Shown: positions 28,625 to 38,475 of the stretch, piece by piece
How positions within the stretch are numbered: the first letter of the stretch is position 1
Layout: every line of letters starts with the position of its first letter
From: Parabacteroides sp. 52
Lineage (GTDB): Bacteria > Bacteroidota > Bacteroidia > Bacteroidales > Tannerellaceae
Assembly: GCF_010500925.1 (NCBI RefSeq)
Contig: NZ_QVMG01000012.1
Coordinates: forward strand, 24,742 to 87,373
DNA: 62,632 bases
Direction of reading: 5' to 3'
The notes under the pieces: model-generated
Databases searched by the model: none
What the model was told of the DNA's origin: nothing
Seen by the model: the letters and a program-made list of their open reading frames with translations, nothing else
Program-made: the position numbers and the translations under genes

Positions 28625-29455
28625 TCATTTTTTCTTTTTCAATATGTTTTTATTATCTTTTTCCAGTCGTCTTTTGACTTTATTCACATCTTCTCCTTTC
28701 GGAAGGTTTTCTGGTTTAATACCTCTGTCCAATAACATTTTACGAACGGCTGAATTGTTTTCTATATGTTCGTCTTCAATAGGTTTTTGTCCGTACAAAT
28801 CTTTGGATTGAACATTCACATTTGTCATTTCTGCTGCCAGGTCTTTCGCTTTTATACTGACAGTGGGTAAAAAATCCGCCAAAGGTTTTTTTTCTGGTAT
28901 TTCCATCTTATGCTTCAAGCTCAAGGTATCTATATTAAACAAGGCTTTGTCCCCTTTCGAGCGGATAATGCCGAAGCCTTTCTGATCAATACCGCGTTCA
29001 TAAAGAATGCCGGAAAGTTGTTTTTCTGTTTTTGTTAGTTTTTCCCGGGCTTTGACTCTTTCTATTTCCAAGAAACGTTGTTCAATAACTTCTGCCCGAC
29101 GGGTTTGTACGGCAAAATAGGTTTGTGCAAAAGCTACTTCCGGTTTTCGGCTGTCTCCATTTTGTGCAATTAAGTAACATGCATAGCGGGTTAATAGAAT
29201 GTCATCTACTTGTTTTTCAACGCCATAACCTATCAAAACCATTTTCCCGACGTCGGGAAAATGGTTTTCTATTTTTTCTCCTGCATTTTTACAGGCTTGC
29301 TTGGCCTTGGTTATTACATTATTGACAAAGTTATCCCATTTGGTATAACCCAATAAAGGTTGAAGTTCCCGAGCACTCCAACATTCAATCCCTTCAATTT
29401 TAATGGCTGCAGATTCAAACCGTACGAAAAGTTCTTTTATTTCTTTCTGTTTCAT
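28625..29455 (-). CDS. DNA damage-inducible protein D (DinD-like)
   Basis: Starting at [10 protein letters not shown] (29455), the product has 276 residues. The N-terminal half matches DinD/BRO-like proteins ([34 protein letters not shown] and [33 protein letters not shown]). E. coli DinD belongs to the SOS regulon and inhibits RecA filaments, so a similar damage-response role is possible. The C-terminus is Lys-rich. The codons for [10 protein letters not shown] (29235-29268) form a perfect DNA palindrome. No LexA box is recognised upstream. Confidence 0.9.
   Translation of the reverse strand: MKQKEIKELFVRFESAAIKIEGIECWSARELQPLLGYTKWDNFVNNVITKAKQACKNAGEKIENHFPDVGKMVLIGYGVEKQVDDILLTRYACYLIAQNGDSRKPEVAFAQTYFAVQTRRAEVIEQRFLEIERVKAREKLTKTEKQLSGILYERGIDQKGFGIIRSKGDKALFNIDTLSLKHKMEIPEKKPLADFLPTVSIKAKDLAAEMTNVNVQSKDLYGQKPIEDEHIENNSAVRKMLLDRGIKPENLPKGEDVNKVKRRLEKDNKNILKKKK
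29235..29268. repeat. 34-bp perfect palindrome inside the DinD-like gene
   Basis: Arms 29235-29251 and 29252-29268 are exact complements with centre CGACGTCG. On the minus strand it encodes [10 protein letters not shown] in a conserved part of the DinD family. It shares 32 bp with the palindrome at 28584-28619. Confidence 0.9.
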
Positions 29456-29643
29456 AGTAAAAAGTTTTAGGGTTTTATGTATAATTATATGTATATAGTC
29501 AAGGCCAAATACAATCGCCAAAGTGTACTTTCAGAGAAAGTTAAGGCATATCCTATAATTCACAAATATACAAAAAAGTCTATACGATCCTTTGGAATTC
29601 AATAAAATAGTGTAAAACTATAAGATATAAAAAGGAAATGCTC

Positions 29644-29651
29644 TATTTTTG
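29644..29651 (+). promoter_or_regulatory. -7 promoter element; fixes the DUF4294 start
   Basis: TATTTTTG matches TAnnTTTG. It lies 11 bases before the ATG at 29662 and inside a longer frame opening at 29638, so the later ATG is preferred. Confidence 0.55.
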
Positions 29652-29661
29652 TAAAGAAGAT

Positions 29662-30264
29662 ATGAATAGATTCTTTAATATATTGATTTTATGTTTTTTG
29701 TGTTGTGCAGTCGTGACAGCTCAAAAGAAGATTAGGACAAATATATTACCGGAAGGTTATCAACGTGCGGTTTTGGAAGGTAAAGATACCATAGCCGTTG
29801 TAAGCCTGCGGGAGGTATATATATATCCTGAACTGAAATTTAAGAATGACAAAGAGAGGAAGGCATACAACAAACTGGTGCGGGATGTAAAGCGCACGCT
29901 TCCTTATGCCAAGATGGTGTATGAGGTATTGATCGAAACCTATGAATATATGGAGACCCTTCCCGATGATAAAGCCCGGGAGGCTCATTTAAAAAAGATG
30001 GAAAAAGAATTATTCAAAGAATATAAACCGGAACTAAAAAAATTGACTTTTTCCCAGGGAAAACTCTTGCTCAAGCTTATCAACCGCGAATGCAACCAAT
30101 CCAGTTATAACCTGCTGCAAGCTTATTTGGGAAACTTCCGGGCAGGATTTTGGAATCTTTTTGCTGGCATTTTCGGGGCCAGTCTTAAAACAACGTATGA
30201 TCCGAAAGGTCAGGATGCCATGATTGAAAGAGTTGTGGTATTGGTGGAAGGAGGGTTTCTCTAA
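29662..30264 (+). CDS. DUF4294 secreted protein
   Basis: The protein has 200 residues starting at MNRFFNILILCFLCCAVVTAQ, a signal peptide. The mature part contains AVLEGKDTIAVVSLREVYIYPELKFKNDKERKAYNKLVRDVKRTLPYAKMVYEVLIETYEYM, characteristic of the Bacteroidetes DUF4294 family. The C-terminal part includes LLLKLINRECNQSSYNLLQAYLGNFRAGFWN. The function is unknown. It is transcribed alone, and a 203-bp gap before rpoN holds only that gene's promoter and leader. Confidence 0.87.
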   Translation: MNRFFNILILCFLCCAVVTAQKKIRTNILPEGYQRAVLEGKDTIAVVSLREVYIYPELKFKNDKERKAYNKLVRDVKRTLPYAKMVYEVLIETYEYMETLPDDKAREAHLKKMEKELFKEYKPELKKLTFSQGKLLLKLINRECNQSSYNLLQAYLGNFRAGFWNLFAGIFGASLKTTYDPKGQDAMIERVVVLVEGGFL

Positions 30265-30405
30265 AGTTGTCTCCATTCCTTTCTTCTGGTCGCATGCGAT
30301 TTTCATCACTCAATCTTTCTCGTTTACGCTCTATCCCACTCCGATTGTCTTCTGTTTATTTAGAACTATTATATTTTTCTTACTGTTCTATCAATGCTAA
30401 AAACT

Positions 30406-30413
30406 TATATTTG
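30406..30413 (+). promoter_or_regulatory. -7 promoter element for rpoN
   Basis: TATATTTG matches TAnnTTTG, 55 bases before the rpoN ATG. A seven-codon frame (ATG at 30438, MHPHKG) lies in the leader; its significance is unknown. Confidence 0.55.
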
Positions 30414-30467
30414 CAATCAAATAGAAAAAGAAAAACGATGCACCCACATAAGGGATAGACGAAGAAG

Positions 30468-31916
30468 ATGCTCAGACAGCAATTACAACAAAAGTTACAA
30501 CAAAAGCTTTCTCCGCAACAAATACAGTTGATCCGATTGCTTGAACTTCCAGCCATAGAACTGGAAGAAAGGATCAAACATGAGTTGGAAGAAAATCCGG
30601 CATTGGAAGAAGGAAAGGAACCCATAGAAGATACGGACGGAACAGGAGAAGAGATGGATGCAGCTTTGGTAGAAAACAATGAGGACTTTTCGTTGGGCGA
30701 CTACCTGACAGAAGATGATATACCGGATTATAAAATACGGGAGATCAGCGAACGGACGGAAAAAAAAGAAGACGTGCCTTTTTCTGTGAGCCAGTCCTTG
30801 CATGAGTATTTACTCCAACAACTAGGCCTGCGCGAACTGTCGGACAGAGAAATGAAAGTGGCTGAATATATCATCGGCAACATGGATGATGACGGCTATC
30901 TGCGGCGAGATCTTGCGGCAATCGCTGACGACTTGGTTTTCCAAGCTGGAGAAGATGTAGACGAAAAGGAGATAGAAACGGTTCTGGAAGTGATACAAGA
31001 CTTTGAGCCGGCCGGTGTAGGAGCCCGCGATCTCCAAGAATGCCTGTTGCTCCAGCTTGACAGAAAAGAAAAGACACCTGCCGTGGCCTTGGCCCTAACC
31101 GTCTTAACGCATTACTTTGAAGATTTTACCCGCAAACATTACGAGAAGATCCTGCGTAACCTCTCGTTGCAAGAAAAAGATCTGAAAAAGGCCATTCACG
31201 AGATCACCACATTGAATCCCAAACCGGGAAGTGGATGGGGCAGTTCGCTGGAAACAGCCATGAACCTAGTTATTCCCGATTTTATTGTAGATGCGAACAA
31301 TGGCGAATTGGTACTGAGTATGAATAATAAGGGAGTACCCGATATGCATATCAACAGAGAATATGCAGAGATGTTCCAGGATTATACCGGCAATAAAGCA
31401 AACCAGACAACAAAAATGCGGGATGCCGTACAGTTTGTCAAACAAAAATTGGACGCCGCCCAATGGTTCATTGATGCCATTAAACAACGACAAGAAACCT
31501 TACGCCGGACCATGGAAGTAATCATTCTGCTTCAACATGACTTCTTTCTGACCGGAGATGAAGCAACCTTGCGTCCAATGATACTCAAAGATGTAGCAGA
31601 ACGTACGGGATATGATATATCGACCATCTCACGGGTCAGCAACAGCAAGTACGTGCAAACAAACTTTGGAGTTTATTCGTTAAAGTATTTCTTCTCCGAA
31701 TCGATGCAGACAGACAGTGGAGAAGAGATTTCTACCCGCGAAGTAAAAAAGATAATGAAGGAACATATAGACGGAGAAGAAAAGCGTAAACCTCTTACAG
31801 ATGAGGAATTAGCAACTATCCTCAAAAAGAAAGGCTATATCATAGCCCGCCGGACAGTAGCGAAATACAGAGAACAATTAGGCATTCCGGTTGCCCGTCT
31901 GCGAAAAGAAATATAA
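30468..31916 (+). CDS. rpoN: RNA polymerase sigma-54 factor
   Basis: This 482-residue sigma-54 has the Gln/Leu-rich activator region I (QQKLQQKLSPQQIQLIRLLELPAIELEERIKHELEENPALEE), an acidic linker, a core-binding domain (residues about 110-330) and the DNA-binding domain ending with the RpoN box ARRTVAKYRE (about 463-472). It directs transcription from -24/-12 promoters and needs AAA+ activators, none of which is encoded in this window. It appears to lead an operon with a membrane protein (13-bp gap). Confidence 0.97.
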   Translation: MLRQQLQQKLQQKLSPQQIQLIRLLELPAIELEERIKHELEENPALEEGKEPIEDTDGTGEEMDAALVENNEDFSLGDYLTEDDIPDYKIREISERTEKKEDVPFSVSQSLHEYLLQQLGLRELSDREMKVAEYIIGNMDDDGYLRRDLAAIADDLVFQAGEDVDEKEIETVLEVIQDFEPAGVGARDLQECLLLQLDRKEKTPAVALALTVLTHYFEDFTRKHYEKILRNLSLQEKDLKKAIHEITTLNPKPGSGWGSSLETAMNLVIPDFIVDANNGELVLSMNNKGVPDMHINREYAEMFQDYTGNKANQTTKMRDAVQFVKQKLDAAQWFIDAIKQRQETLRRTMEVIILLQHDFFLTGDEATLRPMILKDVAERTGYDISTISRVSNSKYVQTNFGVYSLKYFFSESMQTDSGEEISTREVKKIMKEHIDGEEKRKPLTDEELATILKKKGYIIARRTVAKYREQLGIPVARLRKEI

Positions 31917-31928
31917 ATTTGTGACAAA

Positions 31929-32549
31929 ATGAAACTATTCTCTCATATAGTGTCCATAGTCTTTCATCCGTTATTGATGGTAACGTATGGAATTATACTG
32001 GTGCTTTCCTTTACCTATCTAGCAATCTATCCGACACAGATTAAGTGGACAATCGCTGGAGGGACCTTCCTGACAACTGCGGTTATCCCAGGTTTGTTTG
32101 TCTTGCTATTGATACGAAATGGAGCAGCCAGTGACTTGGCGCTCTCCGACAGGCGGGAAAGAGCTGTCCCCTATCTGATTATCCTCACCTCTTTATTGGT
32201 CTGCCTGTATTATTTCTATAAGATGAAAATGCCCTTTTGGCTGTTAGCCATTCTTATCGGAGCTTGTGTGGTTTTGCTTGCTGTCCTGTGCATCAACTTT
32301 TTCTGGAAAATTAGCGCACACACACTGGGCATCGGCGGATTACTGGGCGGAGTCATGGCTGTCTCCTATATACATAGGATTAACCCGTACGTAGGATTTA
32401 TCCTTCTTTTTTTGATAAGCGGGCTGGTGGCTACTTCGCGTATTTATCTGAAACGCCATACTCCTTCGCAGGTCTATGCCGGCTTCCTATTGGGATTTGC
32501 CTGTATATTTGGCGCTGTCGTTATGAGTTACACTTATTTATTCACCTAA
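31929..32549 (+). CDS. PAP2-like multi-pass membrane protein
   Basis: This 206-residue protein has about six membrane helices (HIVSIVFHPLLMVTYGIILVLSF, WTIAGGTFLTTAVIPGLFVLLLI, FWLLAILIGACVVLLAVLCINFFW). The segments SDRRERAVPY, SAHTLGIGGLLGG and RHTPSQVYAGFLLGF resemble the PAP2 lipid-phosphatase fold with a degenerate K-x6-R-P, S-x-H and R-x5-H set. The activity is unproven. It follows rpoN by 13 bases and precedes gcvH by 17. Confidence 0.75.
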   Translation: MKLFSHIVSIVFHPLLMVTYGIILVLSFTYLAIYPTQIKWTIAGGTFLTTAVIPGLFVLLLIRNGAASDLALSDRRERAVPYLIILTSLLVCLYYFYKMKMPFWLLAILIGACVVLLAVLCINFFWKISAHTLGIGGLLGGVMAVSYIHRINPYVGFILLFLISGLVATSRIYLKRHTPSQVYAGFLLGFACIFGAVVMSYTYLFT

Positions 32550-32566
32550 TAAAACACAATTAAAGT

Positions 32567-32947
32567 ATGAACTTTCCTGCAGAATTAAAGTACACAAAAG
32601 ATCACGAATGGATTCGTGTAGAAGGTAATAATGCCTATATAGGTATTACTGATTACGCACAGAGCGAATTGGGCGAAATTGTTTTTGTTGATATCCCAAC
32701 TGAAGGGGAGACAGTAGCAAAAGAAGAAGTCTTTGGAACAATTGAAGCTGTTAAGACTGTATCCGACTTGTTTATGCCGGTAAGCGGTGAAGTGGAAGAA
32801 GTAAACGCCGAATTGGAAGAGAAACCGGAATTGGTCAATGAAGATGCTTACGGAAAAGGCTGGTTAATCAAAATCACTCTTTCTAACCCTTCAGAAGCAG
32901 ACGGTTTATTGTCGGCTGCAGAATATGAAAAATTGCTTGCAAAATAA
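32567..32947 (+). CDS. gcvH: Glycine cleavage system H protein
   Basis: This 126-residue lipoyl carrier has the usual length. The lipoylated Lys lies in [20 protein letters not shown] (near residue 64), and [37 protein letters not shown] opens the domain. It shuttles the methylamine group between GcvP, GcvT and lipoamide dehydrogenase. None of those genes is in the window. Confidence 0.97.
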   Translation: MNFPAELKYTKDHEWIRVEGNNAYIGITDYAQSELGEIVFVDIPTEGETVAKEEVFGTIEAVKTVSDLFMPVSGEVEEVNAELEEKPELVNEDAYGKGWLIKITLSNPSEADGLLSAAEYEKLLAK

Positions 32948-33028
32948 AATGTATAGAGGCAGGAAGGACAGAAAGAAGGAGGTACTCTCCTACTGTCTTC
33001 CTGCTTTCTCCTTTTAATTTTTAAAAAA

Positions 33029-33535
33029 ATGACTCCAATTGTTAGTATAATTATGGGCAGCACATCCGATCTGCCTGTTATGGAAAAGGCAGCTCAATTT
33101 CTGGATGAGATGGAAATACCCTTTGAGATACATGCGTTATCAGCCCATCGGACACCGGCAGAAGTAGAGTCTTTTGCCAAAGGAGCCCAAGAGAGAGGTA
33201 TAAAAGTGATTATAGCCGCTGCCGGTATGGCTGCGCATTTATGCGGAGTAATCGCTTCTATGACCACTTTGCCGGTTATCGGTGTACCAATCAATTCCAC
33301 ATTAGACGGAATGGATGCCCTGTTGGCTATCGTTCAGATGCCTCCGGGTATACCTGTGGCAACCGTAGGTATCAATGGTGCCCTGAACGCCGGTATCCTT
33401 GCCGTACAAATGCTTGCTGTAGCCGATGAACCCCTGCAAGAGAAGCTAGCCGCCTACAAAGAAGCACTGAAAACAAAAATCGTCAAGGCCAATGCAGAGT
33501 TGGCCCAGGTAAAATATACATACAAAACAAATTAA
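33029..33535 (+). CDS. purE: N5-carboxyaminoimidazole ribonucleotide mutase (class I PurE)
   Basis: PurE converts N5-CAIR to CAIR in purine synthesis. The protein has 168 residues. SIIMGSTSDLPVM (about 6-18), ALSAHRTP (about 38-45) and AAAGMAAHLCGVIA (about 65-78) cover the substrate and active-site motifs of class I. No purK is adjacent. It precedes ispG by 8 bases and is probably co-transcribed with it. Confidence 0.97.
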   Translation: MTPIVSIIMGSTSDLPVMEKAAQFLDEMEIPFEIHALSAHRTPAEVESFAKGAQERGIKVIIAAAGMAAHLCGVIASMTTLPVIGVPINSTLDGMDALLAIVQMPPGIPVATVGINGALNAGILAVQMLAVADEPLQEKLAAYKEALKTKIVKANAELAQVKYTYKTN

Positions 33536-33543
33536 GTAGTACG

Positions 33544-35379
33544 TTGGATTTCTTCAATTACAACCGACGCAAATCATCTGTCGTACATATAGGAGACACC
33601 CCCCTGGGAGGAGATTATCCGATTCGTGTGCAGTCGATGGCGAATGTATCAACAATGGATACAGAAGCATCGGTGGATCAGGCTATACGTATGATTGAAG
33701 CCGGCGCCGAATATGTACGTTTCACGGCCCAGGGCGAACGGGAAGCCCGTAACCTGGGACTGATCCGGAAAGGCTTATTTGCTGCCGGATACGTCACTCC
33801 TTTGGTGGCGGATATTCATTTCAATCCGCACGCAGCCGATATAGCAGCGCAGGAAGTAGAGAAGGTACGTATTAATCCGGGGAATTACGTCGATAAGGTA
33901 AAAACCTTTCATCTGCAGACATATACCGAAGAGGAATATATTGCGGAGATTGAGAAAATACGAGACCGCTTTCTTCCTTTCCTTCAATTATGTAAACAAC
34001 AGGGTACAGCCATTCGTATAGGAGTGAACCACGGTTCTCTCTCGGACCGTATTATGAGCCGTTATGGAGATACGCCGGAAGGAATGGTGGCTTCCTGCAT
34101 GGAATTCTTACGCCTTTGCGTGGAAGAAGACTTTGCCGATGTGGTTATTTCTATCAAGGCATCGAACACGGTCGTGATGGTACGTACTGTGCGCTTGTTG
34201 GTACAAACCATGGAAGCTGAGAAGATGTACTTCCCTCTACACCTGGGAGTAACCGAAGCAGGTGATGGAGAAGACGGGCGGATAAAAAGTGCAGTAGGTA
34301 TAGGTGCACTCTTATCCGACGGACTGGGAGATACGATCCGGGTTTCTTTGAGTGAAGAGCCGGAGGCAGAAATGCCGGTAGCCCGTAAATTAGTCGATTA
34401 CATCCGCGAACGGGAAGGGCATGCCCCTATTGAAGGAACCTTATCAGCTGGTTACAATCCCTTGGCTCCGGATAGGCGAAGAACACGGGCGGTTCACCGG
34501 ATCGGAGGCGGACAGACACCGGTAGTCATCTCCGACCGGACAAATGGCTCCTTTGAAATAAATCCGCTTACTCCACCAGACTTTCTGTATATAGGAACAG
34601 AAGATCCCGACAACCTGCCGGATCATTTTCAATTGATCGTCGATGCCCATTTCTGGAAAGAACGCCCCAATGCCTATCCTGCATTTATTGCCTCTGAGGT
34701 AGAAGAACTGAAACATTACAATACGCGTTATAAATTCATCCGCCTGACCCACCAGGATTTGACGGAGAGAATGATAGAGATATTCCGGCAAGACCCATCG
34801 GTCGTGCTTATTCTGAGTGCGAACAACCGCAACGGGGTAGGGTCTCAGCGGGCAGCCATCCATAAACTAATTACTGCGGGCTGCAACGCTCCCCTGATCT
34901 TACACCGTAGTTATTATGAGACAGATGTGGAATCTATTCAATTAAAAGCCGGCGCCGATCTAGGCACACTCTTATTGGATGGTTTTGGAGACGGATTAAT
35001 GCTGCACAATGAAGGAGGTGAGGCTGCTGTGGCAGATAGTTGCCTGTTCGGTATATTGCAGGCTGCACGTGTGCGCATCAGTAAAACAGAGTACATCTCT
35101 TGCCCCAGTTGCGGGCGTACCCTTTTTAACCTGCAAACCACAATCGCCCGGGTGAAAGAAGCCACTTCGCATCTGAAAGGACTGAAGATCGGTATTATGG
35201 GATGTATAGTGAATGGACCGGGAGAAATGGCCGATGCAGATTACGGGTATGTAGGGGCCGGGCGCGGGCGGATCAGCCTGTACAAAGGGAAAATCTGCAT
35301 TCTGAAAAATATACCCGAAGAAGAAGCCGTAGAGCGCTTGGTAGAGTTAATAAAAGAGAACGGAGATTGGCAACATTAA
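33544..35379 (+). CDS. ispG: 4-hydroxy-3-methylbut-2-enyl diphosphate synthase, long form
   Basis: IspG (GcpE) performs the next-to-last step of the MEP isoprenoid pathway. It has 611 residues, far longer than the E. coli enzyme, because an extra domain sits between the TIM barrel ([22 protein letters not shown] to about residue 280) and the Fe-S domain, as in plants and Chlamydiae. The cluster cysteines are CPSC (about 519-522) and C in [12 protein letters not shown]. The start codon appears to be TTG at 33544, 8 bases after purE, since no ATG precedes the conserved N-terminus. Confidence 0.95.
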   Translation: MDFFNYNRRKSSVVHIGDTPLGGDYPIRVQSMANVSTMDTEASVDQAIRMIEAGAEYVRFTAQGEREARNLGLIRKGLFAAGYVTPLVADIHFNPHAADIAAQEVEKVRINPGNYVDKVKTFHLQTYTEEEYIAEIEKIRDRFLPFLQLCKQQGTAIRIGVNHGSLSDRIMSRYGDTPEGMVASCMEFLRLCVEEDFADVVISIKASNTVVMVRTVRLLVQTMEAEKMYFPLHLGVTEAGDGEDGRIKSAVGIGALLSDGLGDTIRVSLSEEPEAEMPVARKLVDYIREREGHAPIEGTLSAGYNPLAPDRRRTRAVHRIGGGQTPVVISDRTNGSFEINPLTPPDFLYIGTEDPDNLPDHFQLIVDAHFWKERPNAYPAFIASEVEELKHYNTRYKFIRLTHQDLTERMIEIFRQDPSVVLILSANNRNGVGSQRAAIHKLITAGCNAPLILHRSYYETDVESIQLKAGADLGTLLLDGFGDGLMLHNEGGEAAVADSCLFGILQAARVRISKTEYISCPSCGRTLFNLQTTIARVKEATSHLKGLKIGIMGCIVNGPGEMADADYGYVGAGRGRISLYKGKICILKNIPEEEAVERLVELIKENGDWQH

Positions 35380-35419
35380 TATTTGTAGTATCTTCGTCCC
35401 TCATAATCAATCTATAAAG

Positions 35420-35851
35420 ATGAAAGTTAAGATCGTAAACAAATCCCATCATCCACTGCCCGGGTATGCAACTCCTTTATCGGCAGGTATGGATATTCGT
35501 GCTAATTTATCAGAACCCGTAGTATTGAAACCTTTGGAACGCAAACTAATACCTACCGGATTATACCTCTCTTTACCGGAAGGATATGAAGCCCAGATGC
35601 GTCCACGCAGTGGGTTGGCATTGAAACATGGTATTTCTTTATTGAACACACCAGGAACGATTGATGCCGACTACCGGGGAGAAATAGGTATTATCCTGGT
35701 GAACCTCTCTGCTGAACCCTTTACGGTGAATGACGGAGAACGGATTTGTCAGATGGTCATCACCACCCACAGCCAGGTTGAATGGCAACCTGTGGAGGTA
35801 TTGGACGAAACAGAAAGAGGAGCCGGTGGCTTTGGTCATACCGGAAAATAA
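35420..35851 (+). CDS. dut: dUTP diphosphatase
   Basis: Dut hydrolyses dUTP to dUMP, limiting uracil in DNA and feeding dTMP synthesis. It has 143 residues and all five trimeric dUTPase motifs: [39 protein letters not shown] and the C-terminal [10 protein letters not shown]. It lies 40 bases after ispG and 24 before the TPR gene, probably within one long operon. Confidence 0.98.
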   Translation: MKVKIVNKSHHPLPGYATPLSAGMDIRANLSEPVVLKPLERKLIPTGLYLSLPEGYEAQMRPRSGLALKHGISLLNTPGTIDADYRGEIGIILVNLSAEPFTVNDGERICQMVITTHSQVEWQPVEVLDETERGAGGFGHTGK

Positions 35852-35875
35852 AAGATAAATAAGTAAGGCAAACAA

Positions 35876-37618
35876 ATGATGAGAAAAAGGCTGATAGGCA
35901 TATGGATCGTATTACTGGTGGGGCTAACCTCCTCCTGGGCTGCCGATATCCAAAAAGAAGTGGCTGCGACGACAGAGCAATTAAGCGTGGCCGATCAACG
36001 GAAGTTTGACTATTTCTTTTTAGAGGGCCTTAACCTCAAACTGGCAGGGAAATATGATGCTGCATTCGATGCTTTCAGTCATTGCCAGAAAATAGATTCG
36101 ACAGCCTCCGCTGTATTATATGAACTTTCTTTTTTCTATATGCAATTGAACCGGCAGGAAAAGGCCGTGGAGCTCTTACGTCAGGCCGTGGCTTATAAGC
36201 CGGAAAACTTCACTTACCGGATGGCTTTAGCTTCTATCAACCGTACCTTGGGTTTGTATGGGGAAGCAGCGGAAGAATATGAAAAATTGGTTCAACAATA
36301 TCCGGCAAAGACCGACTTGAACTTTTACCTGGCGGACGCCCTCAGTCAGGCCGGAGAAATAGAAAAGGCAATAGAAGCTTATAATGCACTGGAGCTGGCT
36401 ATTGGTATGAGCGAAGCGCTCTCTGTTCAGAAGTTTCGTCTCTATACCCAACTGGAACAAAAAGGAAATGCTTACCGGGAGATAGAAAAATTGGCGGTGA
36501 AGTTTCCTATGGAAGCCCGCTATCCTTTGTTACTGGGAGATCTGTACCTGGAAAACAAAGAACTGGAGAAAGCCCTGACCAGCTATGAAAAAGCCCATAC
36601 GATAGACCCTTCCAATCCCTATTATATCGTATCCATGGCAAACTATTACGAAGCCAAAGGAGATAAGGAAGCCGCAGAAAAACAAATAAAAGAGGCGTTG
36701 GTAAATGAGCAACTGGATGTACAGACAAAAGTAGGCATCCTTTCGCAATATATCGTTCGCCTGCAACAATCCAAACAAGGGATAGAGAATGTGACTGTCT
36801 TGTTTCAGGAGCTCCTGGAACAACATCCGGAGGATACGGAACTAAAGATGAGGTATGGTAGTCTGTTGATGGCACAAAATAAAAATGAAGAAGCGAAGTT
36901 CCAGTTTCAGTTGGTCACAGAACTGGAACCCGGAAACCAGGCTGCCTGGCAACATTTATTGAACCTCGCTTTGCGGTCTGAAGACCTGCCGGAAGTCGTT
37001 CGTATCTGCACCACCTGTATGGAACTTTTCCCGGAAGCCCCGGAATATTATTTTTATCTGGGTATCGCTTATTACCAACAGGAGCAATACCAGGAGGCGC
37101 TCCATACCTATTATGCAGGTATAGCGATTATTCCCGCTGAAAACGGACAATTAAAGTCGGATTTCTACGGACAGATCGGGGATATATATTACCAGTTAAA
37201 ACAAATGGACAAGACTTACGAAGCATACGATGAGGCCTTAAAGTATAATGATAAAAACATCATGGTCCTCAACAATTACAGTTACTTCCTGGCACTGGAT
37301 AAGAAAGATCTGAAAAAGGCCGAACGGATGAGTGCAATAACGGTAAAGATGGAACCCGACAATGCCACCTACCTCGATACCTTTGCCTGGATATTCTTCG
37401 TGCAAGGTGATTATTCTCTGGCAAAGATATATATCCAGCAGGCCTTGGAAAAAGACAAGACAAACAGTTACGAACTGGTTGATCATTATGGGGATATCCT
37501 GTATATGACCGGAGATCCGGAAAAAGCCGTCGAGCAGTGGATACGCGCCAAAGAAATGGGTAAAGAAAGTGAGGTATTGGATCGAAAGATAATAGAGAAA
37601 ATATATATCGAAGAATGA
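35876..37618 (+). CDS. Secreted TPR-repeat protein
   Basis: This 580-residue protein has a signal peptide (to about SSWA, residue 22) and about a dozen tetratricopeptide repeats (KYDAAFDAFSHCQKIDSTASAVLYELSFFYMQLNRQEKAVELLRQAVAYKPENF and similar throughout). It probably acts as a periplasmic or outer-membrane scaffold. Its stop overlaps the DUF4292 start as ATGA. The TPR, DUF4292 lipoprotein and EnvC-like genes form a tight envelope unit, so a role in envelope assembly is likely; the specific partner is unknown. Confidence 0.88.
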   Translation: MMRKRLIGIWIVLLVGLTSSWAADIQKEVAATTEQLSVADQRKFDYFFLEGLNLKLAGKYDAAFDAFSHCQKIDSTASAVLYELSFFYMQLNRQEKAVELLRQAVAYKPENFTYRMALASINRTLGLYGEAAEEYEKLVQQYPAKTDLNFYLADALSQAGEIEKAIEAYNALELAIGMSEALSVQKFRLYTQLEQKGNAYREIEKLAVKFPMEARYPLLLGDLYLENKELEKALTSYEKAHTIDPSNPYYIVSMANYYEAKGDKEAAEKQIKEALVNEQLDVQTKVGILSQYIVRLQQSKQGIENVTVLFQELLEQHPEDTELKMRYGSLLMAQNKNEEAKFQFQLVTELEPGNQAAWQHLLNLALRSEDLPEVVRICTTCMELFPEAPEYYFYLGIAYYQQEQYQEALHTYYAGIAIIPAENGQLKSDFYGQIGDIYYQLKQMDKTYEAYDEALKYNDKNIMVLNNYSYFLALDKKDLKKAERMSAITVKMEPDNATYLDTFAWIFFVQGDYSLAKIYIQQALEKDKTNSYELVDHYGDILYMTGDPEKAVEQWIRAKEMGKESEVLDRKIIEKIYIEE

Positions 37619-38469
37619 GAGACCGGAGAACGATAACGAATAACCATATAATAATGGCCGGGCTGTTCTTCTTACTGTTGATGGTCGGATGTAAATCGTC
37701 TCAAAAAGTAGCTACGGTAGAAAGAGGAGAAACAAAAGCCCATGCGGACTTCTTCGACTCGATGCAGGAACAGGCTTTCCGGTTTCATACTTTATCTGCA
37801 CGAATGCAGATTGAACTGACTATGCAGGGAAAAGAAATGAGCTCACGTGTCGACCTGAAGATGGTGAAAGACAGTGCTTTTCATCTTTCTATCCAGCCCC
37901 TTCTCAATATAGAACTTTTCCGTATCGAACTCAACAGGGACAGTATCCGGATAATCGACCGGATGAACAAACGGTATGTGGCAGAGAGTTATGCCAACCT
38001 AAAGGGGCAGATACCTGTAACCTTTAACTTCTATAACTTGCAGTCGCTTTTTATCAACCATATCTTTTTACCGGGAGAGCAACAGATAGATCCCTCCCGA
38101 TACAATCGTTTCCGCTTGAATCAGGAAGGGCGTATGGCAGAAGCCAACGTGAAAGACCCGATGGGACTGCTTTATACTTTTAAAGTAGACGGAGAGGAAA
38201 AACTCTTATCTACACACATAACAAATGCCTCAGAAACTTATGCCGTGCAATGGGATTATTCCAATTTCCGGATAAATGAAGGACAACCCTTTCCGATGTT
38301 GATGCATGTCGGATTATGGGGTGATGGCATTTCCAAAGGAGATATAAAGATGCACTTCAACCGTATCCAGACAAATATACCGGTGCAAGTGGGAATCTCT
38401 ATACCCGGTAGTTCGTATAAGCGGATCACATTCGCTGAAATACTAAAAGCATTCAGTAGCTCCAGATAA
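37615..38469 (+). CDS. DUF4292 lipoprotein
   Basis: This 284-residue protein has a lipobox near residue 26 (LLMVGCKSSQ) preceded by a positively charged start and hydrophobic stretch. The mature region (FHTLSARMQIELTMQGKEMSSRVDLKMVKDSAFHLSIQP, then SRYNRFRLNQEGRMAEANVKDP) fits DUF4292, whose beta-rich half-barrel resembles LolA/LolB lipoprotein carriers. A role in lipoprotein or LPS handling is possible but unproven. It overlaps the TPR gene by 4 bases and precedes the EnvC-like gene by 6. Confidence 0.87.
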   Translation: MRDRRTITNNHIIMAGLFFLLLMVGCKSSQKVATVERGETKAHADFFDSMQEQAFRFHTLSARMQIELTMQGKEMSSRVDLKMVKDSAFHLSIQPLLNIELFRIELNRDSIRIIDRMNKRYVAESYANLKGQIPVTFNFYNLQSLFINHIFLPGEQQIDPSRYNRFRLNQEGRMAEANVKDPMGLLYTFKVDGEEKLLSTHITNASETYAVQWDYSNFRINEGQPFPMLMHVGLWGDGISKGDIKMHFNRIQTNIPVQVGISIPGSSYKRITFAEILKAFSSSR

Positions 38470-38475
38470 ACAACA

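Noticed and set aside
28548..28811. Plus-strand frame containing NHFPDVGKM
   Set aside because: The motif arises from the palindrome; the rest is antisense to the DinD-like gene.
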